64,000 nucleotides of DNA from an uncultured Bryobacterales bacterium (GTDB lineage: Bacteria > Acidobacteriota > Terriglobia > Bryobacterales > Bryobacteraceae): positions 77,121 through 141,120 of the forward strand of contig CALGAR010000003.1 in NCBI GenBank assembly GCA_937959285.1, read 5' to 3'. The position numbers and the translations under genes are program-made. This document shows, piece after piece, positions 34,395 to 41,315 of the stretch. A model generated the notes under the pieces. The model made no database searches, was not told the DNA's origin, and saw nothing but the letters and a program-made list of their open reading frames with translations. The number at the start of each line of letters is the position of its first letter. The stretch's first letter is position 1.

Positions 34395-34688
34395 GATACC
34401 GCTTGAGGATGAGAGCGGCAATCGAACATGCAGCCGCGGCAGCCTCGTCATTGAGAACTCGTGGTAGAAGTGGAGTACGGCCACAGGGATCTGTGGTCGT
34501 TGCTGTTGAGGGATGCTCCCGGCCCTTGGTGTCCTGACAAGGCCGCCGCAGCGGACTCCGGGCGGAGGAAGCTGATGCTGGGAAAATCGGCCAAACCGCC
34601 CTAGAATGGCGGGAGACGGTGCTGCTCGCCTGCTGTGCTTCCGGGGCTTGCGTCCGTTGCCGGTGAAGGTGATTTTCGAGGAGGAATG

Positions 34689-34961
34689 ATGGCTAGAGCT
34701 GATATTGAGACGCTGGAACTCCACGAGAAAGCCGTTGAGCTTCGCGAGGATGACTTTACATCCTTCCCTGAACTCTTCGCAGCCGTCGATGATGACGACG
34801 ACGAGGATGACGACGATGACATAGACGACTTTGACGACGACGAGGATGAGGACGAAGAGTACGAGGAGGATGAGGAAGACCTCGACGAAATCGAGGACGA
34901 AGAGGACGAATACGAAGACGACGAAGATGACCTCCTCGACGAGGAAGAGGAGGAGGAATAG
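34689..34961 (+). CDS. Extremely acidic small protein (poly Asp/Glu tail)
   Basis: A 90-residue protein. The first about 32 residues (ARADIETLELHEKAVELRED) look like a short folded or amphipathic part; from about residue 33 to the end nearly every residue is Asp or Glu, broken by a few Tyr, Ile, Phe and Leu. The start ATG at 34689 (or the adjacent ATG at 34686) follows AGGAGGA. Such DNA-mimic-like or histone-chaperone-like acidity could bind a basic partner. I do not recognise a family. It is not an artefact of frame choice, because the ribosome binding site is strong. Confidence 0.75.
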   Translation: MARADIETLELHEKAVELREDDFTSFPELFAAVDDDDDEDDDDDIDDFDDDEDEDEEYEEDEEDLDEIEDEEDEYEDDEDDLLDEEEEEE

Positions 34962-35068
34962 CAGGCCTCCCGGGGCTTCAGCAGGGCTGAAGCCCTTTCT
35001 CTCCTTTCCTCCGCACCCGGCCTTGAATCCCGCGATGAGGCAGGCTTTCGGCCCGCGCCTATTTCTCC

Positions 35069-36853
35069 CTATCGCGCGTGACCCCGCGCTTGCTGTCCCG
35101 CCCAATTGGCCCAATGCGGAACGAGTGACAGGCAAAGAAGCTGAGGATCTTTTGCTAGGCGGGCATTGTACAGGAACCGCTCGGCTTGGTCGTAATTTCC
35201 CAGTCCTGCATGAACCATTGCCAGCGGGAGATCTCTGTCTGGCAGCCTATCGGCCTCACGGGCGAGGTCCGCGAGGATCGCAGCAGTTCGATCCCTGTTA
35301 TTGGACAAACCCGCGGCATATCCCAGGCATCCAAGCAAAAATGGCGAATTGCCCGCGAGTTGACAAGCCTGCTCGAGCATCTCCAGAGCTTCCGCAGAGT
35401 GTCCTCGCCGAAGCTGATTGGCGGACAAGGCAAGATATGCAATGGTGAGAGCCGGGTCGAAACGAATCAAGCCTCGAAACACCTTTTCGGCCCCCGCCTC
35501 ATCTCCGGCCATCTGCTTCATGACACCGCACAGGAACTCACAGAGCACCGAATTGAGGTCTAATCGCTCCAGGACCTGCAATTCCGCCAGCGCTTCTTCC
35601 ACCTCCCCTTTGGTCAGGTGCTGCACGCCGAGCCAACCGAGCGCGGGCGCGAAATTCTCATCGGCTTGCAGAGCAACCTCGAACCTGCGTTCAGCGCGTT
35701 CCCAGTCCCCTTCGAGAATCCAATGGACCAGGCCCATCGCAACATTTGCTTCTGGCGAGGATTCATCCAGGGAGAGAGCACGGCGGGCGGCCTTCGGCGC
35801 ATCCGCTCTTGCCTGCGAGACAAAGCTTCCTCCGGCGAGAGCAAGCAAAGCCCAAGCTTGCGCGAGGCCGGCATGTGCGGGAAGATGATCTGCCTCGGCA
35901 AGGATGGCATCGTGGAAATAGGAAACCGCGCGGATCAGCGACTCGGTATTGAGGCGTTCGAGGCACTGCCATCCCCTGCGGGTCAGAATGACGGCGTCAG
36001 CGACGGGCTCTGCGGAGAGGTCATCACCGCCGAAACACACAGCCTCCAGTTCGAGACGCTCGACCAGAAGCCTTGCCAGTTCCTGCTGCGCCCGAAACGG
36101 ATCCCTAGTATCCATCTCGAAGCTGCCCGACCATATGTACAGACCCTCCCATACATCGGCCACCTGCACAGTGACACGAATCTTTTCGGAACTCAAAGTT
36201 CGCATGGATCCGGTCACAATGAGATCGGCATTGACCTCGCGGCCCACCTTGCGCGGATTTTGCTCCCGGGTCCCATAACGGGCGCTTGACGTTCGCGCCA
36301 CCACTCGGAATCCGGGCAGCCTCGAGAGGGCGGAAATAATCTCTTCCATGGCTCCGTCACTGAACCAGGAGCCGGGCTGGCGGGGTCCTACGAGCGTGAA
36401 AGGAAGAACTGCGATGGCGCGCCACGGCCGCCACGAACGGGTGCGAGGCTTTCGCAAAAGCTGGTGGCCATAGATCTCGTGGCGCAGATGAAAGTAGGGT
36501 ACATAGCTGCCTTTGCGGAACTCAATTACCAGATCGTCGGTGGCGCCGTCCGTCTCATAGTAAAGTTCCAGTTTCAGACGCAGCCGGCGCGCTTCCACTC
36601 TGACAATCGAATCAAGGCGGGGGTCGAACGATTCAGGGCGGTCGAATACTTCAATACCGATCGGATATTCCTTCAGGTCGGCTTCGTGCCCCTGAAGCGC
36701 CTTCTTCACGGTATAGCGAAGGAACCGGCAAAGCCGGTCCGACCGCATAAAGACAGGACTGCAGAGGATCTTTTCGAGCTGCGCCAGGATGCGCTCTGGA
36801 GCAATTCTGCGTGCTGAATTTTGCCCCAGCCCGCCATCTGATGCTTCGGCCAT
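35069..36853 (-). CDS. TolB-N/TPR protein with N-terminal acidobacterial-type regulatory region
   Basis: A 594-residue soluble protein. Residues about 15-130 (RSDRLCRFLRYTVKKALQG, PESFDPRLDSIVRVEARRLR) form a region that I associate with large tetratricopeptide proteins of Acidobacteriota. Then comes a TolB amino-terminal/adenylate-cyclase-associated domain (about 145-275; IAVLPFTLVG, GSWFSDGAMEEIISAL, VNADLIVTGSMRT) and TPR repeats (about 290-580). No DNA-binding helix-turn-helix is obvious, but the N-terminal region may bind DNA or protein. There is no signal peptide. Its targets are unknown. Confidence 0.8.
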   Translation of the reverse strand: MAEASDGGLGQNSARRIAPERILAQLEKILCSPVFMRSDRLCRFLRYTVKKALQGHEADLKEYPIGIEVFDRPESFDPRLDSIVRVEARRLRLKLELYYETDGATDDLVIEFRKGSYVPYFHLRHEIYGHQLLRKPRTRSWRPWRAIAVLPFTLVGPRQPGSWFSDGAMEEIISALSRLPGFRVVARTSSARYGTREQNPRKVGREVNADLIVTGSMRTLSSEKIRVTVQVADVWEGLYIWSGSFEMDTRDPFRAQQELARLLVERLELEAVCFGGDDLSAEPVADAVILTRRGWQCLERLNTESLIRAVSYFHDAILAEADHLPAHAGLAQAWALLALAGGSFVSQARADAPKAARRALSLDESSPEANVAMGLVHWILEGDWERAERRFEVALQADENFAPALGWLGVQHLTKGEVEEALAELQVLERLDLNSVLCEFLCGVMKQMAGDEAGAEKVFRGLIRFDPALTIAYLALSANQLRRGHSAEALEMLEQACQLAGNSPFLLGCLGYAAGLSNNRDRTAAILADLAREADRLPDRDLPLAMVHAGLGNYDQAERFLYNARLAKDPQLLCLSLVPHWANWAGQQARGHAR

Positions 36854-37033
36854 CTTCCCCCTCAGTGTGAACAGCAGGAACTCGGTACTGCGAGCTGCGA
36901 TGACTTGAGGAATCGATTCGAGCTAACTGCTGGGGGCGGCCCAACCGCCACGGTGTTAGAGAGATAAGGACCGGCCGGATCTGGCTCTCACGCACTCCTT
37001 TTTCCAGCCGGTCCAAAAAACTTACCTCTGCCC

Positions 37034-37345
37034 CTAGTACCCTCGGCGCGCTCCTCTACCACGACTGAAGCCTCCGCCGTGCCGGTTTCCGCCCTCAGGC
37101 AGGGGCCGGGCTTCGTTCACAACCAGGGTTCGCCCCAGGAACTCCTTGCCGTTGCAAGCCTGAATGGCGTATTCGGCTTCACTATCGCTGCCGATTTCGA
37201 TGAAGCCGAAGCCACGAGGCTCGCCTGATGTTCGATCCCGGATGAGATTAATGTTCTCAACGTTGACACCCGACTTTGTCAACCAGTCTTGCAAATCCGC
37301 TTCGCTCGCCTGGTAGGGAAGGTTGCCCACAAAGAGTTTCTTCAA
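37034..37345 (-). CDS. RRM-type RNA-binding protein
   Basis: A 103-residue protein with one RNA recognition motif: RNP2 LFVGNLPY at the start and RNP1 RGFGFIEI near residue 46, then TLVVNEARPLPE and a Gly/Arg-rich tail (GGGFSRGRGARRGY). This is the small glycine-rich type found in cyanobacteria and other bacteria, which binds single-stranded RNA and is often cold-induced. The start is TTG 37345, with AAAAGGAG 9 nt before it. It is monocistronic. Confidence 0.9.
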   Translation of the reverse strand: MKKLFVGNLPYQASEADLQDWLTKSGVNVENINLIRDRTSGEPRGFGFIEIGSDSEAEYAIQACNGKEFLGRTLVVNEARPLPEGGNRHGGGFSRGRGARRGY

Positions 37346-37726
37346 GGAAATACACTCCTTTTGTCACTTCTAAGTTAACTGTTATCTAAGAGCAAGTATT
37401 ACTCTTTGCTCCCTAACCACCTTAGTTGCGCACTCTTGCGGGCACAAGTGACTTCACGTCATCTCACGGCAAGTTACCTGAACGCCCTACGTGACACAGA
37501 AGCGCAACTGTCGCCGCCGCCAAGGTGTAAACGGGTGTCGTACATTCCCGCTCACGCCGTTGACTGTGGCCTTGCCGCTCGCACACTTTAACGGTAAGAT
37601 ACTTGCCCATGCGGAACCGGTTGGCTACGCTTGCCCAGAAGGCTTGTAATACACGCAACTGAAAGCGTTACAAGCAAGTCGGAGGAGATCCGTCGGTTGA
37701 GATGTAACCCTTAATGGAGTTTCGCC
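37346..37726. other. 381-bp gap upstream of the RRM gene and the 60-residue membrane protein
   Basis: No gene supported. It contains the divergent promoters of the two small genes. Words such as AGTTAACTG near 37371-37380 and ACACTTTAACGG near 37582 are AT-rich and could be promoter elements; I cannot place -35/-10 boxes firmly. Confidence 0.45.
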
Positions 37727-37909
37727 ATGGATTTCTTTAGCCCAGTCTCAGTTGTCTTCCTGTTAGCGCTTGCGGTCGGGTTCCTGTTCCCCGCGGCAAG
37801 AGCTCTCTATCGCTTCTATCATTGGAGGCGCTCGCTCGAGCGGATGGAACGCACGGAATGGACTCGATTAGTGCGCATGTTGCGTACTTCGGGCGAAGAG
37901 TCGCTCTAG
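37727..37909 (+). CDS. Small single-helix membrane protein
   Basis: A 60-residue protein with one strong hydrophobic helix (about 8-25, VVFLLALAVGFLFPAA) followed by a positively charged amphipathic part (RFYHWRRSLERMERTEW) and a short end. The ATG at 37727 has a weak GGAG seven bases before it. I do not recognise a family. It stands alone between two intergenic regions. Confidence 0.55.
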   Translation: MDFFSPVSVVFLLALAVGFLFPAARALYRFYHWRRSLERMERTEWTRLVRMLRTSGEESL

Positions 37910-38305
37910 CCTGTCAGACCATCACTTTGTGACAGAAGTTACTAGACGGTATAGAACCGGCGTAACACTTATGAAAGATGCAGGACTGTTGGGAGGTGGG
38001 AGGGTCTGGCACTAACTTCGTCTCTCGTTGCCCCCGCCGTTCCGAACAGCTCTCCGTTACCTTCCCTAGGCGCACTGATCGATCCCTGGCTCCAGCCCGA
38101 CCGTTCCGGGGAATGATCTCATTTTGAAACGAAAACGGATTTTTTGAAACGCATCCCTCAGGCGCCACGCGACTGCTAGCCGTATATCTCCGCCCTGAAC
38201 TCCCGATCCTTCCTCCGTTTCCGTGTTTCGCCCCGAATTCCATTGCCTGCAACGGCCTTTCACTTTTGTTTGACCTGTTCCAAGAATGCGTGGTATTCCT
38301 GTCCA
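37910..38305. other. 396-bp gap before the aldolase operon, with GAAACG repeats
   Basis: No gene supported. It holds the promoter region of the following aldolase/MFS/IclR operon, including a direct repeat TTTTGAAACG at 38122-38131 and 38142-38151, and the reverse half-site CGTTTC near 38214-38219. Confidence 0.5.
38122..38151. promoter_or_regulatory. Tandem TTTTGAAACG boxes upstream of an IclR-containing operon
   Basis: TTTTGAAACG occurs at 38122-38131 and 38142-38151, 20 bp apart (about two helical turns). IclR-type regulators often bind GAAAC/GTTTC half-sites, and the operon encodes an IclR protein, so self-regulation is a reasonable inference. Confidence 0.45.
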
Positions 38306-39232
38306 GTGTCCACAATTTCAAAATCCTTCAGCGGTGTCTATGCGGCTGTTCTGACCCCCCGCACCACCGATGCGCGCATTGACGCCCATAGCCTCGAACG
38401 AAATATTTGCTTTGCCCTGGACAAAGGAATGGACGGGGTTGTCCTTGGCGGCGCAACCGGCGAGTATGCAGCTCTGCTTCCAGAAGAATTTGATCAAGCG
38501 GCTGCAATCGGCGCGGAAGCCGTTAAACAGCGTGGCAAGCTGTTGATGGGGATCGGTGCTGCCTCGTACCGGGAAGCCGTCCGCCGGGGCAAGACCGCGT
38601 TCAGGGTCGGGGCTGCCGCTGTTCTGCTGCCTGCGCCTCACTTCTTCGCCTACTCTCAGGATGATGTGGAGTGCTTCGTAAAGGACGTTGTTTCAGACCT
38701 CGATGGTCCGGTTTTGCTCTATAACCTGCCCCAGTTCACGAATCCGTTCGTGCCGTCGCTAGCTGCCCGGCTCATCTCGGAATGCCCGAACGTCGTGGGC
38801 GTGAAGGATTCGAGCGGCTCTCTCGACATGTTCCGGTTTTTCCAGGCCAATGGTACAGATGGAGCCCGAATCGTAGGCAACGACGGGGTTTTCCTGGAAA
38901 TGATAAGAGAAGATCTGTGCCATGGAACGATTTCCGGCGTCGCCGGAGTGCTTCCCGAATTGACCCACTATCTCTGGACCAACCGTAAGGCCTTGAGCAC
39001 GCCCGCCTACGACTGCGTCGGCGACCTTCTCGGAGAACTACTCAAGCAGCTCGAGAGTTTTCCAGTCCCTTGGGGGCTGAAGCAGATTGCTGAACATCGA
39101 GGTCTCGCACCAGCCGAGTTCCTCCAACCTCAATCTGAGTTTCGCCAGCAGCAGGCCCGGGCATTTCGGCTCTGGCTGGAAGATTGGTGGCAGAGAGCGG
39201 AGCAGGCCATCGCGGGGAAGGTTGCGCCGTGA
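38306..39232 (+). CDS. DapA/NAL-family class I aldolase-like lyase
   Basis: A 308-residue TIM-barrel enzyme of the dihydrodipicolinate synthase/N-acetylneuraminate lyase family, which forms or cleaves pyruvate-linked bonds. The motif GGATGEYAALLPEE (pyruvate loop), the Tyr in LLYNLPQFTN and the Schiff-base Lys in VVGVKDSSGS are all present. Real DapA is usually housekeeping; linkage to an MFS transporter and IclR suggests a catabolic aldolase such as one for keto-deoxy sugar acids. The start is uncertain: the GTG at 38306 is where the family text begins, but no good ribosome binding site precedes it. It is coupled to the transporter (GTGA). Confidence 0.87.
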   Translation: MSTISKSFSGVYAAVLTPRTTDARIDAHSLERNICFALDKGMDGVVLGGATGEYAALLPEEFDQAAAIGAEAVKQRGKLLMGIGAASYREAVRRGKTAFRVGAAAVLLPAPHFFAYSQDDVECFVKDVVSDLDGPVLLYNLPQFTNPFVPSLAARLISECPNVVGVKDSSGSLDMFRFFQANGTDGARIVGNDGVFLEMIREDLCHGTISGVAGVLPELTHYLWTNRKALSTPAYDCVGDLLGELLKQLESFPVPWGLKQIAEHRGLAPAEFLQPQSEFRQQQARAFRLWLEDWWQRAEQAIAGKVAP

Positions 39233-40506
39233 AGCAGGAAGCACGATCCCCACACTACAAATGGTCGCTGGTCGGGATGCTATGGCTGATCACGCTCTTC
39301 AACTATGCGGACCGGCAGGCGATCTTCTCCGTGTTTCCGCTGCTGGAGAAGGAGATGGGCCTGACTCCGGTCCAACTTGGCCTCGTCGGAGCTTCCTTTG
39401 CATGGGTTTATGGTTTGTCGGGGCTCTTCGCCGGCAGTATTGTTGATCGTGTTCAGCGTAAGTCGGCGATCCTCTGGGGTCTCCAGGCGTGGAGCCTCAT
39501 CTGCGCCGCTACTGCCTCCGCTCGCAACTTCACTCACCTGCTGATCTTCCGCGCCGCAGAAGGTCTGGGTGAGACCTTCTATTTCCCTGCGTCGATGTCG
39601 CTGATCAGCGATTACCACGCAAAAGATACCCGCTCGCGAGCCATGGGGCTCCATCAGACCGCAGTCTATGTTGGCACAATCGGAGGTGGCTATTTTGCCG
39701 GTCTGATCGCCCAGCGCCATGGCTGGCGGTGGTCTTTTGTGGTGTTCGGCGTATTGGGAATGCTTCTCGGCCTGGTCCTCCGGCGGCATCTGCATGAAGC
39801 GCCGCGAGGGGCGATGGACGGAGGCAAGGTGTCTCATGCCGTAGCATTGCGAACGGTGCTGGCATCCGCGTGGTCGATCCGGTCGTTCCGCCTGCTGCTC
39901 GCGGGCTTTGTCTGTTCGAACTTTGTCGCCGCGGTCATGCTCTCCTGGATGCCGAAGTTTCTCTACGACCGATTCCAGCTCAGCCTGGCCATGGCAGGAC
40001 TGACCGCGACTATCTTCTTACAGATTGCGAGTCTGATCGGAGCAGCGATTGGCGGATGGATGGCGGATCGCCTGCGCCAGCGGATGGCCGGGGGCCGAAT
40101 GATTGTTCAAGGCTTTGGTGTGCTCGCGGGTGCGCCCTTCGTGCTTTGGTGCGGCCAGACTTTGGATATCACCTCGGTGATTCTGGCGCTTACAGGCTGG
40201 GGACTGTTCAAAGGAATCTATGACGCGAATATTTTCGCATCAGTTTATGACGTAGTGCAGGTAGAGGCGCGCGGCACCTCTGCCGGCCTGATGAATACCG
40301 TAGGATGGCTGGCCGGGGGCGGCACAGCGCCGGTAGTCATCGGATTCATTGCTCAGTCGCATGGCCTCGGATTAGCCATTTCGCTGACCGGTATTGTATA
40401 TCTGTTGGCCGCGGCATGCCTCCTGACCGCCGGAACCGTCTACGCAAAGCGGGACGTGCTGGAAGTCCGGGCGCGGGCTAATGAGGCAAACGGAGGAACG
40501 ATATGA
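39229..40506 (+). CDS. MFS transporter (sugar-acid/hexuronate type)
   Basis: A 425-residue major-facilitator permease with about 12 helices. The first helix carries TLFNYADRQAIFSVFPLL, the text common to hexuronate/anion-cation symporter-type MFS proteins, and motif A GLFAGSIVDRVQRKSAI is present. The start is GTG 39229, overlapping the aldolase stop as GTGA with GGGAAGG before it; a longer frame from 39184 is not needed. It probably imports the substrate of the aldolase. Its stop overlaps the IclR gene (ATGA). Confidence 0.85.
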   Translation: MKQEARSPHYKWSLVGMLWLITLFNYADRQAIFSVFPLLEKEMGLTPVQLGLVGASFAWVYGLSGLFAGSIVDRVQRKSAILWGLQAWSLICAATASARNFTHLLIFRAAEGLGETFYFPASMSLISDYHAKDTRSRAMGLHQTAVYVGTIGGGYFAGLIAQRHGWRWSFVVFGVLGMLLGLVLRRHLHEAPRGAMDGGKVSHAVALRTVLASAWSIRSFRLLLAGFVCSNFVAAVMLSWMPKFLYDRFQLSLAMAGLTATIFLQIASLIGAAIGGWMADRLRQRMAGGRMIVQGFGVLAGAPFVLWCGQTLDITSVILALTGWGLFKGIYDANIFASVYDVVQVEARGTSAGLMNTVGWLAGGGTAPVVIGFIAQSHGLGLAISLTGIVYLLAAACLLTAGTVYAKRDVLEVRARANEANGGTI

Positions 40507-41303
40507 AGAATGCGGAAGGGAATACAGGAAGCGCGCTGGCCGCGCGGGCGCAGCGAGTCGAATCCCGAGCGCTCGCGAAGGGTCTTGCGCTGCTCGAAAT
40601 CCTCGCGACTGGGGAACCGCGAGCGCTGCGCCACCTCGCTGCTGCGATCAAGCTCGGCAAGCCATCCACGCTGCGGCTGCTTCGGACGCTCGAAGCTACA
40701 GGCTTTGTGGTTCGTAACGCCGAAGGTAACTATTTAATCAGCCGTCCCTGGGCTCAACCAGAAAGCAAGGACCGCATACGCCGCCTGATGGCGGCAGCCA
40801 CTCCGGAGATGACGTCTTTGAATGCGGATCTGGCGGAAACAGTCAGTCTGGCAGCGCTAATGGACGACCACATCCGCGTCGTGGACACTCTGGAGAGTCC
40901 GAAACAGATTCGCATGTCGAATTATCGAAACCGGATACTCCCGCCGTACGCGTCTTCGCTGGGCAAGGCCATCGCGGCGTTCCAATCGCCGGAACAGCTG
41001 CAAGTACTGCTGCACGTCTACGGAATCTACGCGACCACGGAAAAAACCATTACGGACCCCGTGGCAATTCGCGAGGAATTGGAACGCGTGCGCCAGCGCG
41101 GGTGGGCCAGCGAGTACGAAGAGAGCGTCCAGGGAGGTTGCTGCTTCGGCGTTCCGATTCGCTGCGATGGAGAGCCAGTTGGCGCCGCGATCAGCGTCTC
41201 TCTGCCGATCAGCCGCCTTACGCCAGCCCTGGAGCAGCGGATTCCCGCAATGCTCCTCGAAGCGGCATGCCGTATCGCCAGCCGCGTGCAGGCTGCGGAG
41301 TAA
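40503..41303 (+). CDS. IclR-family transcriptional regulator
   Basis: A 266-residue regulator. The winged helix (about 24-80) reads AKGLALLEILATGEPRALR and STLRLLRTLEATGFVV; the C-terminal effector domain (about 95-260) has TVSLAALMDDHIRVVDTLES, LPPYASSLGKAIAAF and GCCFGVPIRCDGEPVGAAIS. Such proteins sense small organic acids or sugar acids and usually repress the adjacent operon. It is the last gene of the aldolase/MFS/IclR unit, translationally coupled to the transporter. The TTTTGAAACG boxes before the operon are candidate sites. Confidence 0.92.
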   Translation: MKNAEGNTGSALAARAQRVESRALAKGLALLEILATGEPRALRHLAAAIKLGKPSTLRLLRTLEATGFVVRNAEGNYLISRPWAQPESKDRIRRLMAAATPEMTSLNADLAETVSLAALMDDHIRVVDTLESPKQIRMSNYRNRILPPYASSLGKAIAAFQSPEQLQVLLHVYGIYATTEKTITDPVAIREELERVRQRGWASEYEESVQGGCCFGVPIRCDGEPVGAAISVSLPISRLTPALEQRIPAMLLEAACRIASRVQAAE

Positions 41304-41315
41304 GGGAATCCGAAA

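Noticed and set aside
34374..35135. Minus-strand frame with a long Val/Leu/Ile run, resembling a membrane protein
   Set aside because: The hydrophobic run is the complement of the GAC/GAG repeat encoding the acidic protein; no ribosome site and no start near it.
36968..37014. Inverted repeat GGACCGGC/GCCGGTCC next to the RRM gene
   Set aside because: The A-run lies on the wrong side for a minus-strand terminator and the loop is 31 nt, so I do not call it a terminator.
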